DNA of 64,000 nucleotides, from the NCBI GenBank assembly GCA_011390955.1, contig JAABRM010000002.1:186001-250000 (forward strand), read 5' to 3'. This DNA comes from Oscillatoriales cyanobacterium (GTDB lineage: Bacteria > Cyanobacteriota > Cyanobacteriia > Cyanobacteriales > Laspinemataceae). A program made the translations under genes and the position numbers. Shown piece by piece: positions 54,815 through 63,986 of the stretch (the stretch's first letter is position 1; every line of letters begins with the position of its first letter). The notes below the pieces were generated by a model that was not told the DNA's origin, did not search any database, and was given only the letters and a program-made list of their open reading frames with translations.

Positions 54815-55591
54815 TTAAAACTCTTTTTGGCGAAGAATTAAATTAGCGATCGCCAACAATAGGACAATATAAATTACAGCATAAATCCCATTAAAAAGCA
54901 ATGTAGGAAAATCAGGGAGAATCCCATAAACTGCTTGATTTTTTAAATCCAGCTTGGTCAAATCTGGTAAAATTAAGTATAAGTTTCGGGTAAAACCGAT
55001 CAAAGCCGGATTTTCACTTAGTTCCCCAGCTTTAATAATATCAGGACTCAAGTGTCCCATCACATAAACTCCCACACTTAGGAGGGTGGCTAACAAAGAA
55101 CTGGTAAACACCCCCAAAGCAATGGCCACGGCGGTGAGTAAAGCCAGTTCTAAGAATATAAAAAATAGGGCGATAACAATGCTTAATAACGGATATTCTA
55201 CCCGATTTAAACTCAAAAAAACCAGATAAATTAGACTGGTACTAAAAATTAAAATTGCCAGGACTCCAGTAAGTCCGAAATATTTGCCAACAATCAAATC
55301 AGCGCGGCTAATGGGTTTAGCTAACAGGACTAAAACCGTGCGTTTTTCAATTTCTTTGTTAATTAGTCCAGTGCCGACAAAAATTGCCACAATTAATCCG
55401 AGTACCCCAATACCGGCAATGCCTAAATCGGTGATAATTTTGTACTCGGTTCCCAGGGCAAATTCTCGCAGCAGTCGCAAAGTGCCGAATAAAAAGATTG
55501 CAAACAAAGCAATCAGATAGAGCACCCGTTCGCGCATCACTTCCCAAAACACATTAATGGCGATCGCCAAAATTCTCGAAAAATTCATCAC
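54815..55591 (-). CDS. ABC-2 type transporter permease
   Basis: The 258-residue protein has six transmembrane helices and the NosY/ABC-2 pattern: FWEVMRERVLYLIALFAIFL, INKEIEKRTVLVLLAKPISR and ADLIVGKYFGLTGVLAILIF. The ATPase partner is not in the window, so the complex is incomplete here. The substrate is unknown; related permeases export polysaccharide, lipids or ions. larE follows in the same direction, with about 60 bases between, so the two may be co-transcribed. Confidence 0.85.
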   Translation of the reverse strand: MMNFSRILAIAINVFWEVMRERVLYLIALFAIFLFGTLRLLREFALGTEYKIITDLGIAGIGVLGLIVAIFVGTGLINKEIEKRTVLVLLAKPISRADLIVGKYFGLTGVLAILIFSTSLIYLVFLSLNRVEYPLLSIVIALFFIFLELALLTAVAIALGVFTSSLLATLLSVGVYVMGHLSPDIIKAGELSENPALIGFTRNLYLILPDLTKLDLKNQAVYGILPDFPTLLFNGIYAVIYIVLLLAIANLILRQKEF

Positions 55592-56326
55592 GATACTCCT
55601 CCAATAATTCAGATTAACTTATTTCCATAAAAAACAGCCCGGAGGGAGTGTTTCTGCTAATCAATTAGCCAACCACAGGGAATCGGGACAAATAAATGAT
55701 ATGTTAGGAAATGCATGGTGGGCTTGTACCCACTCATCCCTGATTAATGATACTAATATAGCAATTATACCCGATTGGCAGTTTTTTTTAACTTTGAAAC
55801 CCCTAGGCCAGCCAAAATCACACCGAACCTTGACCGTTGAGTTTCTGACATTCGTCTTGTCGGCATCACATATAGTAATCCAGTTTGATTTCCCCAGCAT
55901 ATTCTCAGGGTGGAGAGACAAAAATTATACTAATGATAAAGGAAAGCCAAAGCCAAACGAGTTTTTACCCGCATAACCCACGTGTTATAGTAAATCGGTA
56001 CTCATACGGGATGCGATCGCCAAAAATTGTCAAAAATATGTCTATCTTGTGATATAATACCAGGAATTAAAAACTTACTTAATAATTAAATAGAATTAGG
56101 CTAAATTTAATTGAAAAAAGTTTCTAATATTTACCAAAAAAACTAAATGTTGCCAAAATGATAAAAGTTAGATAGTAAACCAATAAATCCGGTGATAAAT
56201 TTAAGCCGTAGAAAAAATATCGAGTTAATATTAATTATTTTTTGATAAAAAATTAACCTTAAAATCAAAGCTATAGTAGCAATTAATTTTAAATTTTTTT
56301 CTGGTTCTATAAGTTATAAACAAAAT
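55592..56326. other. Long divergent gap upstream of the hybrid histidine kinase
   Basis: The 735 bases become very AT-rich toward the kinase start (56040-56320). Frames at 55661-55976 on both strands overlap each other and have no family features. One HIP1 site lies near 56012. No motif or RNA element is recognised. Confidence 0.45.
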
Positions 56327-59300
56327 ATGTGGCAAATTCTCAAAGACATCTTTTCCCCTAGTCAATATATGCCCCACGGCCACTGCTACCTGTGGCAAAC
56401 CCCCCTAGTTTGGCTCCATATAACTAGCGACTTTCTAATCGCTGTGGCTTATTTTTCTATTCCCGCGATGTTAATCTATTTCACGATCAAACGGCGGGAT
56501 CTGCCTTTCTTTGGATTTTTTTACTTAGTGGGTGCTTTTATTGTTTCCTGTGGCGTCGGGCATTTATTGGATATTTGGACATTGTGGCATCCCGCTTACT
56601 GGCTTTCCGGATTTGAGCGAGCGTTCACCGCTTTAGTCTCGTGCTACACTGCCTTAAGAATGGTGGATTTACTGCCAAAATTTTTATCCTTAAAAAATCC
56701 AGAAGAATTAGATAAGCTGAATCAAGCACTACAGCAAGAAATTGCCGAAAAAAAACGAGCGGAAAGTACATTAACAAACATTGTATTAGGCACCGCAACA
56801 GCCACCGGAAACGAGTTTTTTTCGGCGCTGGTGACTCACCTAGCCGCCGCCATCAATGTCCCTTACGTCCTAGTTTCTGAAGCAATTGGAGATCCTCCCC
56901 ACAAGTTAAGAACTTTAGCAATTTGGGCTGAGGGTTCTTTGGTAGATAACATTGAATATGATATCGCTGGTTCCCCTTGTGAAATAACTACAATTAGAGG
57001 CCAAAAATACTATCAATGCACGGAAAAATTGCTGGAAAAATTTCCGGAAAATAGTTTAATTAAGCGACAGCAACTTGAAAGTTATATGGGGCAACCCCTG
57101 GTGGATAGCTCAAAACGCGCGATCGGTAGCCTATGTATTCTGGACAAGCAACCAATTAACCAAGATCGGAATACTGAAGCAATTCTCAAAATTTTTGCCG
57201 CACGAGCAACTGTAGAATTAGAGCGAAAATGGGCTGAGGAGGCGATAAAAAAAGCTTATGATGAATTAGAAATGAGAGTGCAAGAACGGACTAATGATTT
57301 ATTGGCGGCTAACCTAGCCTTGGAAAGTGAAATTAAAGTGAGAAAAGCGATCGAAAAAACTTTACGATCTAGTGAATCTCGCTTGAGAAGAAAACAGTCA
57401 GGGCTACTTTATTTAGCCAAAAGTCAAACTATATATAAAGGAAGTCTGACTCAGGCATTACAAGAAATTAGTGAAATCGCCTGCAAAATCTTAAACGTCG
57501 CCAGAGTTAGTGTTTGGTTTTATAGTCAGAACAAGTCGGAAATTATTTGTGCCAATCTTTATGAATCTACCCTGAAGCAACATAGTCAAGGCCAAAAGTT
57601 ATATTGGGCTAATTATCCCAACTATTTCATGGCTTTAGAAAATGAAATTTGCATCGCGGCAGATGATGCTAAACGCGATCCGAGAACCGCTGAGTTTACG
57701 GAGAGTTATCTGACTCCGTTATCGATTAGTTCTATGTTGGATATCCCGATTTATTTAAAAGGAGAAACTAAGGGAGTTATTTGTATCGAACATATCGGAG
57801 AAACCCGAACCTGGGAAATTGACGAGCAAAATTTTGTTCGTTATTTGGCGTATATGATTTCTCTGGCAATTGAATCACGCGATCGCATCAAAGCGGAACA
57901 ATCTCTCCGGGAAATTGCGGAACGAGAACGGGCGATCGCGAAAATTATTCAAAAAATGCGTCAGACCTTTGATTTTCACACAATTTTCTCTGTAACTACC
58001 GAAGAATTACGCCAAATTCTCCAGTGCGATCGCGTCGCCATCTATCGTTTTAATCCTGACTGGAGTGGTGAATTTGTTTGTGAATCAGTCAGCGGTGGTT
58101 GGATGCGTCTATTGCCGCCAAACCCGGATAATTCCAACTTAACCGATAAGTTTATGAACAACGAAGAATGTACCTTAAAACACTTTGGCAACCCAGAAAC
58201 TAGCGTTCAAGATACTTATTTGCAAAAAACCAAAGGAGGTGCTTACACCAAGGGAACTCGTTATTTACTGGTAGAAGACATTCACAACTCAGGATTAGAA
58301 TCTTGTTACGTTGACCTATTAGATCAATTTCAAGTCAGGGCTTATATTACCGTCCCCATTTTCTGTGGCAATAAAATCTGGGGACTCCTGGCGAGTTATC
58401 AAAATTCTGGGCCACGGCATTGGAGTCAATCTGAGATTAAGTTAGTCGTGGAAGTTGGCACTAATTTAGGGGTGGCTTTGCAACAAGCAGAATTATTTAA
58501 TCAGATTAAACAACAGTCTGCCGCTTTAGAACAAGCGGCGATCGAAGCGGACGCAGCGAACCGCGCTAAAAGTGAATTTTTGGCCAGCATGAGTCACGAA
58601 TTGCGGACACCCCTGAATGCGATCTTGGGTTTTACTCAAATTCTCAATAGCCAATCGGATCTGACCAGCGAACAGCAACAGCATATTCAAATTATTCATC
58701 GGTCTGGGGAGCATTTGCTGTCCTTAATCAATGACATTTTGGAAATGTCCAAAATCGAGGCGGGTCAGATTACCTTAAATCAAAATAGTTTTGACTTGTA
58801 TAACTTGCTGGATAGTCTCGAAGAAATGTTCCGGTTAAAAACTTCAGCCAAAGGGATCGAACTAATTTTCGAGCGGACGGAACAAGTGCCTCAATATGTG
58901 AAAACTGATGAGGGTAAATTACGCCAAATTTTGATTAATCTCTTGAGTAATGCGATCAAATTTACCGATGAAGGCAGTGTTCAAGTCCGGGTAAAACTTC
59001 TGGAAGATGAACGTTTAAATTTTGAGCAGCAATTCTCAGGAAATAACCAACCGACTCCCCTCTACTTTGAAGTGGAAGATACCGGGTTTGGGATTGCCCC
59101 AGCAGAACTGGATAAATTATTCGATCCTTTTGTTCAAACTGAAACAGGTCGGCGATCGCAACAAGGTACAGGATTAGGTTTACCCATTAGCCAAAAATTT
59201 ATCCTGATGATGGGTGGAACTTTAACCGTTAATAGTGCGATCGGTCGGGGGTCTACTTTTGGATTTGATATTCATATAGATCGCGCCGATCTAAGTGAAA

Positions 59301-59998
59301 TCGCCACCCCGACTAAGTACCCGAAGGTGATTGGTTTAGCACCGGATCAACCTCAATACCGCATTCTGGTGGTTGAGGATCGACTGGAAAACCGTCTGTT
59401 ATTAATGAAAATCCTTTCGCGATGGGGTTTCTCAGAAGTTCGGGAAGCGACCAACGGTCAGGAAGCGCTGGATTTGCTGAAAACTTGGCAGCCAGATTTA
59501 ATCTGGATGGATATGCAAATGCCCGTGATGAATGGCTATGAAGCGACCAAAAAGATTAAGGCGAATCCGGTCAGCCAAAAAACCGTAATTATTGCTTTAA
59601 CCGCTAGTGCTTTTGAAGAGGATCGGCAGGAAATATTAGCAATTGGTTGCGATGATTTTGTGCGGAAGCCTTTCCAGGAAGCAGAACTTTTAGCGAAAAT
59701 GGAAAAGTATCTCGGAGTTCGTTATTTATATGAGGAGTCAGAAGTATCTCCCCAGTCTAAACCGGCAGTTTCTCCCGATAAAACTGAACATGATATCCAG
59801 TTTTATTTGCAGCAAATGTCCCCGGAATGGTTGTCAGAAGTTTATCTAGCCGCAGAGGAATGTAGTGATGAAATGATTTTTCAGCTTTTGGCCAAAATTC
59901 CACCGGAAAATGCTGTGTTGCGGCAAACATTGAGTGATTTAGCGAATAACTTTCTGTTTGATGAAATTATGGAGTTAACCAAACCAACTGAAAATTAA
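56327..59998 (+). CDS. Ethylene-receptor-type hybrid histidine kinase with GAF domains
   Basis: The 1223-residue protein starts with an ETR1-like ethylene-binding membrane domain of three helices. Asp35, Tyr42, Ile45 and Pro46 lie in TSDFLIAVAYFSIP, and Cys75 and His79 (copper ligands in ETR1) in FIVSCGVGHLLDIW. A coiled coil and three GAF-like domains follow. The third has the phytochrome/cyanobacteriochrome layout with Cys660 in LESCYVDLLDQFQVRAY. The kinase part has His757 in SHELRTPLNAIL and LLSNAIKFTDEG. A receiver with Asp1062 (IWMDMQMPVMNG) and a short C-terminal domain end it. It resembles the Synechocystis ethylene/light receptor Etr1. Ethylene and bilin binding are inferred. Confidence 0.92.
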   Translation: MWQILKDIFSPSQYMPHGHCYLWQTPLVWLHITSDFLIAVAYFSIPAMLIYFTIKRRDLPFFGFFYLVGAFIVSCGVGHLLDIWTLWHPAYWLSGFERAFTALVSCYTALRMVDLLPKFLSLKNPEELDKLNQALQQEIAEKKRAESTLTNIVLGTATATGNEFFSALVTHLAAAINVPYVLVSEAIGDPPHKLRTLAIWAEGSLVDNIEYDIAGSPCEITTIRGQKYYQCTEKLLEKFPENSLIKRQQLESYMGQPLVDSSKRAIGSLCILDKQPINQDRNTEAILKIFAARATVELERKWAEEAIKKAYDELEMRVQERTNDLLAANLALESEIKVRKAIEKTLRSSESRLRRKQSGLLYLAKSQTIYKGSLTQALQEISEIACKILNVARVSVWFYSQNKSEIICANLYESTLKQHSQGQKLYWANYPNYFMALENEICIAADDAKRDPRTAEFTESYLTPLSISSMLDIPIYLKGETKGVICIEHIGETRTWEIDEQNFVRYLAYMISLAIESRDRIKAEQSLREIAERERAIAKIIQKMRQTFDFHTIFSVTTEELRQILQCDRVAIYRFNPDWSGEFVCESVSGGWMRLLPPNPDNSNLTDKFMNNEECTLKHFGNPETSVQDTYLQKTKGGAYTKGTRYLLVEDIHNSGLESCYVDLLDQFQVRAYITVPIFCGNKIWGLLASYQNSGPRHWSQSEIKLVVEVGTNLGVALQQAELFNQIKQQSAALEQAAIEADAANRAKSEFLASMSHELRTPLNAILGFTQILNSQSDLTSEQQQHIQIIHRSGEHLLSLINDILEMSKIEAGQITLNQNSFDLYNLLDSLEEMFRLKTSAKGIELIFERTEQVPQYVKTDEGKLRQILINLLSNAIKFTDEGSVQVRVKLLEDERLNFEQQFSGNNQPTPLYFEVEDTGFGIAPAELDKLFDPFVQTETGRRSQQGTGLGLPISQKFILMMGGTLTVNSAIGRGSTFGFDIHIDRADLSEIATPTKYPKVIGLAPDQPQYRILVVEDRLENRLLLMKILSRWGFSEVREATNGQEALDLLKTWQPDLIWMDMQMPVMNGYEATKKIKANPVSQKTVIIALTASAFEEDRQEILAIGCDDFVRKPFQEAELLAKMEKYLGVRYLYEESEVSPQSKPAVSPDKTEHDIQFYLQQMSPEWLSEVYLAAEECSDEMIFQLLAKIPPENAVLRQTLSDLANNFLFDEIMELTKPTEN

Positions 59999-60030
59999 TT
60001 CCGATATCTTTCCCAGCCTAGTATTTATAT

Positions 60031-60223
60031 TGTAGGGTGGGCAAAAGTCCACCATCATAAGTAGGTGGGCAGAAATAAATGCACCAGAGACCATATCGCA
60101 AGAAAAACTGTCATTCCCGCGAATGCGGGAATCCACAGTCTATCGGCGGGGAACGAAAAGTGCAATTAATTATGTTCACCTACTTATATGGTAGGGTGGG
60201 TAAAATTTTTTGCCCACCCTACG
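60031..60223. repeat. Family G repeat interrupted by a MITE
   Basis: The left half TGTAGGGTGGGCAAAAGTCC (60031-60057) and right half GGTAGGGTGGGTAAAATTTT ... CCACCCTAC (60187-60223) are the two ends of the family G repeat that is intact at 46352-46418. The MITE at 60058-60186 separates them. Confidence 0.88.
60058..60186. mobile_element. MITE-like element, family C, inside a family G repeat
   Basis: The element runs TAAGTAGGTGGGCAGAAATA to TATGTTCACCTACTTA, in the opposite orientation to the 28213 copy. It has the inner CATTCCCGCG / CGCGGGAATG stem. Removing it and one TA restores the family G sequence. Confidence 0.92.
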
Positions 60224-60251
60224 AATGTTAGTAAATGGTATAATTACGATC

Positions 60252-60283
60252 TCGTTCCCAGGCTCCAGCCTGGGAACGAAGGC
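60252..60283. terminator. Perfect hairpin after the Uma2 gene
   Basis: CGTTCCCAGGCT and AGCCTGGGAACG pair perfectly around CC, six bases past the Uma2 stop. It lacks a T-run, so it could be a repeat unit as well as a terminator. Confidence 0.55.
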
Positions 60284-60288
60284 TTTCT

Positions 60289-61176
60289 CTAATCACCAGT
60301 TCCCAGTTCTGAATCGGTAATTCCGGCTTGCCGTAACCGTTCCTTTAACTGGGCTAACTGTTGTTCTGCGGCTTCAGCCCGCAGCCGTTCTTGTTCAGCT
60401 TTTTGCCGTTCTTGTTCGGCTTTTTGCCGTTCTTGTTCAGCTTTTTGCCGTTCTTGTTCGGTTTTTTGCCGTTCTTGTTCAATTCGCTCAGAACCCCATA
60501 AGAGCATGGTTTCCGACTCATCCCACCACCGTAACCAATAGGTGTTATGTTCTAAGCGAGTTCCTTGCCAAACTCCCAAGAATAAGTTAATCCCTGGGAT
60601 AAAATAACGTCCTTGAGGATCGGGTGCTTGGATTTCATACTTTCCCGATTCCAGGTGGCGGACTTCCAAAACTCCTGTATCGGTGTCAAAGGTGACATAG
60701 ACCGGAATTTGCAAAATCTGCTCATAAAACCACATTTTTCCATAGGGATAAATGGGTCTAAGGGAATACTCCCCAGTGTCGGTGTCTGAGAGAAATTCCA
60801 TCACTACTGCCGGAACATCCCCTTCGGTGTGGGGGGTGTAACTTCGACGCACAACCCCCTGGGCAACCGGGAAGACATGGGAAACGTAAAACCAATCGGG
60901 GGCTTTAATTACGGTTTTGTCGTTGATTCTCGTACAAATCCCCATGTTGGAGGCAATGAGCATATTGGGGGTGATTAGCCCTGCTAAATCAAGGGCTTCG
61001 GTGAGTGCAGCCGCGAGTAAGGGTTGATTGATATTTTCCACGGGGTCATCAGGTAGGACAAAATCCGCCGGGAGTTTTTCCCAAACGATTTTATAGTTAT
61101 TTTTTGATGTGACGGTGTTGTCAGTTTTTGATCTGACAGCGTTGTCAGTTTTTGGCATGGCGGCGTTGACGATCAT
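60289..61176 (-). CDS. Uma2-family endonuclease-like protein with a heptad-repeat tail
   Basis: The 295-residue protein has the Uma2 (DUF820) restriction-endonuclease-like domain: NMGICTRINDKTVIKAPDWF, GDVPAVVMEFLSDTDTGEYS and KMWFYEQILQIPVYVTFDTD. The usual PD-(D/E)xK positions are the Asp in APDW, the Glu in VVMEFLS, and the final S-type motif. About 60 residues of coiled coil follow, made of four to five near-identical QKAEQER heptads coded by a 21-bp tandem repeat. Uma2 genes are very abundant in cyanobacteria; their DNA target and role are unknown. Confidence 0.85.
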   Translation of the reverse strand: MIVNAAMPKTDNAVRSKTDNTVTSKNNYKIVWEKLPADFVLPDDPVENINQPLLAAALTEALDLAGLITPNMLIASNMGICTRINDKTVIKAPDWFYVSHVFPVAQGVVRRSYTPHTEGDVPAVVMEFLSDTDTGEYSLRPIYPYGKMWFYEQILQIPVYVTFDTDTGVLEVRHLESGKYEIQAPDPQGRYFIPGINLFLGVWQGTRLEHNTYWLRWWDESETMLLWGSERIEQERQKTEQERQKAEQERQKAEQERQKAEQERLRAEAAEQQLAQLKERLRQAGITDSELGTGD

Positions 61177-61221
61177 AGTTTTTTGAGTATAGTTCGATCG
61201 GCCGTTGGTTGGATTTTTGGT

Positions 61222-61278
61222 AATGTTATTAGTTGTTAGTTGTTAGTTGTTAGTTGTTAGTTGTTAGTTGTTAGTTAT
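61222..61278. repeat. Heptamer array (TTAGTTG)
   Basis: Seven units of TTAGTTG lie upstream of the Uma2 gene, followed by a degraded MITE. Confidence 0.88.
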
Positions 61279-61282
61279 TGCT

Positions 61283-61423
61283 TAAGTAGATGTGCATAAA
61301 TAAATAAGGGGTACAGACTCTATTGGATACAGTGTAGGGGCGATTCGCTTGCTCGCCCCTACACTGTATCCAAGGATTTACTTCGGGGAACGAAAAGTGC
61401 AATTAATTATGTTCACCTACTTA
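61283..61423. mobile_element. Degraded MITE, family C, carrying a nested family D palindrome
   Basis: The ends TAAGTAGATGTGCATAAAT and TATGTTCACCTACTTA are those of family C, but the middle is replaced by TACAGTGTAGGGGCGATTCG and its complement (about 61328-61370). Confidence 0.75.
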
Positions 61424-61587
61424 TTGGTTCAAATAACGAATAACCACTAACCACTAACTAATCACCAGTAACTATAGCGGTTATTGTCAGAATGAAGTAC
61501 AGAGGTTTTCTTGATTCTAGCGGGCGCGGGAATGACAGGTTTTTTGTACTTCATAACTATGACAATTGCTATCATTATAATGATAAT

Positions 61588-61716
61588 TAAGTAGACGAGC
61601 AGAAATAAATGCACCGCAGACCCCATTAGAAGAAAAACTGTCATTCCCGCGAATGCGGGAATCCACAGCTTATCGGCTGGGAACGAAAAGTGCAATTAAT
61701 TATGTTCACCTACTTA
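61588..61716. mobile_element. MITE-like element, family C, ending in the DUF3082 stop codon
   Basis: The element runs TAAGTAGACGAGCAGAAATA to TATGTTCACCTACTTA. Its last three bases, TTA, are the stop codon (TAA) of the DUF3082 gene on the reverse strand. It has the same orientation as the 60058 copy. The 160 bases before it hold remnants of a CCCGCG-type stem and no gene. Confidence 0.88.
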
Positions 61717-62031
61717 ATTGTTGGGAGGAGTGGGTTGGCTGGTGAACCGTTGAATTAATATTTGGATGCCGAGGGCAAATAAGCCTAATGCGGCAAAGGC
61801 AAAAACAAACGTGCCTAGGGTGCTAACGCCGACTACTAAAGTTCGCACGGCGCCAGCAATGGTGATGACCGCTTGGTTATCGGAGTGTATGGGTTTGTTG
61901 GCAAAGCTTTGGCTAATGGAACTGGTGAGTAAATAAGCACAATAGGCGATCGCGCTGGCGACGGCGGAACCGCTAAAACACCGCCAAATGGTTGGTTTAA
62001 CTGCTTCTTGAGATTCTGGTTGTTGGTTCAT
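61714..62031 (-). CDS. DUF3082 membrane protein
   Basis: The ATG at 62031 (MNQQPESQEAVKPTIWRCF) gives 105 residues with two transmembrane helices (SGSAVASAIAYCAYLLTSSI and VGVSTLGTFVFAFAALGLFAL). The longer frame to 62151 runs through a heptamer array and is rejected. DUF3082 is a conserved cyanobacterial family often found next to ispE, as here. Function unknown. The last codons (TPPNN) and stop border the MITE. Confidence 0.82.
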   Translation of the reverse strand: MNQQPESQEAVKPTIWRCFSGSAVASAIAYCAYLLTSSISQSFANKPIHSDNQAVITIAGAVRTLVVGVSTLGTFVFAFAALGLFALGIQILIQRFTSQPTPPNN

Positions 62032-62041
62032 ATATTTTTTG

Positions 62042-62166
62042 GTTGTTGGTTGTTGTTGGTTGTTGGTTGTTGGTTGTTGGTTGTTGGTTGTTATTTGTTG
62101 TTGGGTAGGGATTCTTTGGTTGTTGTCCAAATAACAAATAACAAATAACAAATAACAAATAACAAA
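62042..62166. repeat. Heptamer arrays between ispE and DUF3082
   Basis: A GGTTGTT array (about 62042-62099) and an AAATAAC array (62127-62166) fill the gap between the two genes. They supply a spurious N-terminal extension rich in Gln/Asn/Thr to the DUF3082 frame. Confidence 0.88.
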
Positions 62167-63111
62167 TTAATGGTCTATTTGAATGCCGGAGGGAATTAAC
62201 TCAGCGACCCAAAAGTCTAAATCTGGGTGATTTAGGGTGTTTTTCACGGTCATAGATGCTTGTTGGGCTTTTTCCGGGGACTCCGCGAGGGCAAAGACCG
62301 TGGGACCAGAACCGGACATCATTACGCCTAAAATATCGGTGTTTTCAAAGGCAGAACGCAATTGCGCTACTTGGGGATAGGCAGGTAAGGCGACTTTTTC
62401 TAGGTCGTTGTGGAGGAGTTGGCCAATTTTCTGACCATCTCGGTGGGCGATCGCGGAAATCATCTGCCCGGAGTGAAACCTTTGCCGCCGTTCCTGTAAC
62501 TCTTCTGGCTCAGAAACGTAAGTGTGACCAAATTTTTGGCGATAGGTGCCATAAGCCCAAGCAGTAGAAATTTCTAGAGAGCGATATTTGGCCAAGACGA
62601 CGGATATGGGTGGTAAGTCGGGCAACGGTTCGAGGATTTCGCCGCGTCCGGTGGCTAATGCGGTGCCCCCAGAAACACAAAAAGGAATATCGGAGCCTAA
62701 CTGCGCCGCCAATTCCTGCAATTCCGGTCGGGTCAGTCCCAGTTGCCAGATTAAATCGAGTCCGACTAAGACGGCGGCGGCATTGCTGGAACCCCCAGCC
62801 AGTCCCGCTGCCACTGGAATTTGTTTTTCAATATTAATGTCTACGGCGCCGTAGCGATTAAATGCCTGGGGAAATTGTTTGGCCATTAATTCCGCAGCGC
62901 GATAAGCCAGGTTGGTTTTATCTTGTGGGACTTGGTTGCTGTTACAGGCGCAATGGAATTGTTGCGTGCCATTGGCTCGCAAGTGAACCCGGTCAGCTAA
63001 GGAGATACTTTGCAGTACCATTGCTAGTTCGTGGTAGCCACCGGGAGCATTGCCGATAATTTCTAAATAGAGATTTATTTTAGCCGGAGCAATTAAGGAG
63101 TAAGAGCGCAT
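62167..63111 (-). CDS. ispE: 4-diphosphocytidyl-2-C-methyl-D-erythritol kinase
   Basis: IspE phosphorylates CDP-ME in the MEP isoprenoid pathway. The 314-residue GHMP kinase has SLIAPAKINLYLEIIG with the catalytic Lys/Asp region, the ATP loop PVAAGLAGGSSNAAAVLVGL and the third motif GVMMSGSGPTVFALAE. Length is normal. It lies 20 bases after rsmA in the same direction, so the two are probably one transcription unit, and DUF3082 follows beyond a heptamer array. Confidence 0.97.
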   Translation of the reverse strand: MRSYSLIAPAKINLYLEIIGNAPGGYHELAMVLQSISLADRVHLRANGTQQFHCACNSNQVPQDKTNLAYRAAELMAKQFPQAFNRYGAVDINIEKQIPVAAGLAGGSSNAAAVLVGLDLIWQLGLTRPELQELAAQLGSDIPFCVSGGTALATGRGEILEPLPDLPPISVVLAKYRSLEISTAWAYGTYRQKFGHTYVSEPEELQERRQRFHSGQMISAIAHRDGQKIGQLLHNDLEKVALPAYPQVAQLRSAFENTDILGVMMSGSGPTVFALAESPEKAQQASMTVKNTLNHPDLDFWVAELIPSGIQIDH

Positions 63112-63131
63112 TGATTTGGGGATTTGGCGAC

Positions 63132-63986
63132 CTAGTTGTTGACAGGGGATGACTCAAGATTAGATAGGCTGAGATGATTACTCAGACTGACCCATTGCTC
63201 GACACTGAGGTCTTCAGCGCGGGCTTGAGGGTTAATTTCTAATTGTTCCAGGATTTGGGTCAAGCGATCGCTTTCGATTAATCCTTTCAGGTTATTTCTT
63301 AACATTTTGCGTTTGTTGGCAAAGCCCACTTTGACCAAAGTTTCCAGTTGTCGGGGGTCTTCTGCGGCAGGGGCGATCGCACGGGGTTTGAGTCGTACCA
63401 CCGCTGACTCTACCTTCGGTGGGGGATAGAATGCTTTGGCTGGAACCGGGCAAATTAATTCACAATCGGCTAAATATTGCACCCGCACGGATAAAGCGCC
63501 AAATGCTTTATTTCCCGCTGTGGCATAGAGGCGATCGGCGACTTCTTTTTGTACCAGTAAGACAATGGACTCATAAGGATTGGTCGCCGGTTGGCCAATT
63601 TTTCCCAGAAGTTTTTCTAGAATTGGTCCGGTAATGTTGTAGGGAATATTCGCCACTACTTTATTCGGTTGCTGAAATTTGGGGTCTTGGTCAGCCAATA
63701 ACGCCTCTAAATCCAGAGATAAAATATCTCCCGATAAGAGTAAAAAATTTTCTGCGGTTTTGAATTTTTTGGTGAGTTTCTCGCAGAGGTTACGGTCAAT
63801 TTCTACGGCGGTGACTGAGGCAGCGTAGGGCAGTAATTTTTGGGTCATTACCCCGGTGCCTGGGCCAATTTCCAAGATGCGATCGCTTGGGGACAAGTTC
63901 GCCGCCTCGACAATTTTAAATAATACTTTTTCGCTTCTAAGCCAATGTTGAGCAAATCGCTTACGCGGTCTAATAGAATCACCCAT
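63132..63986 (-). CDS. rsmA: 16S rRNA (adenine1518/1519-N6)-dimethyltransferase
   Basis: RsmA (KsgA) dimethylates two adenines in the 3' hairpin of 16S rRNA late in 30S assembly. The 284-residue protein has KRFAQHWLRSEKVLFKIVEA, motif I ILEIGPGTGVMTQKLL, the acidic VTAVEIDRNLC, and the catalytic VVANIPYNITGPILEKLL. The C-terminal helical domain has FANKRKMLRNNLKGLI. It is the first gene of an rsmA-ispE unit, an arrangement common in bacteria. The start ATG is 15 bases from the right edge, so the promoter lies outside. Confidence 0.97.
   Translation of the reverse strand: MGDSIRPRKRFAQHWLRSEKVLFKIVEAANLSPSDRILEIGPGTGVMTQKLLPYAASVTAVEIDRNLCEKLTKKFKTAENFLLLSGDILSLDLEALLADQDPKFQQPNKVVANIPYNITGPILEKLLGKIGQPATNPYESIVLLVQKEVADRLYATAGNKAFGALSVRVQYLADCELICPVPAKAFYPPPKVESAVVRLKPRAIAPAAEDPRQLETLVKVGFANKRKMLRNNLKGLIESDRLTQILEQLEINPQARAEDLSVEQWVSLSNHLSLSNLESSPVNN

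Noticed and set aside
55661-55976. Overlapping frames on both strands upstream of the histidine kinase
   Set aside because: They exclude each other and have no protein-like conservation; the gap is called empty.
62032-62151. N-terminal extension of DUF3082 rich in Gln, Asn and Thr
   Set aside because: It is encoded by heptamer arrays; the ATG at 62031 precedes the conserved part.
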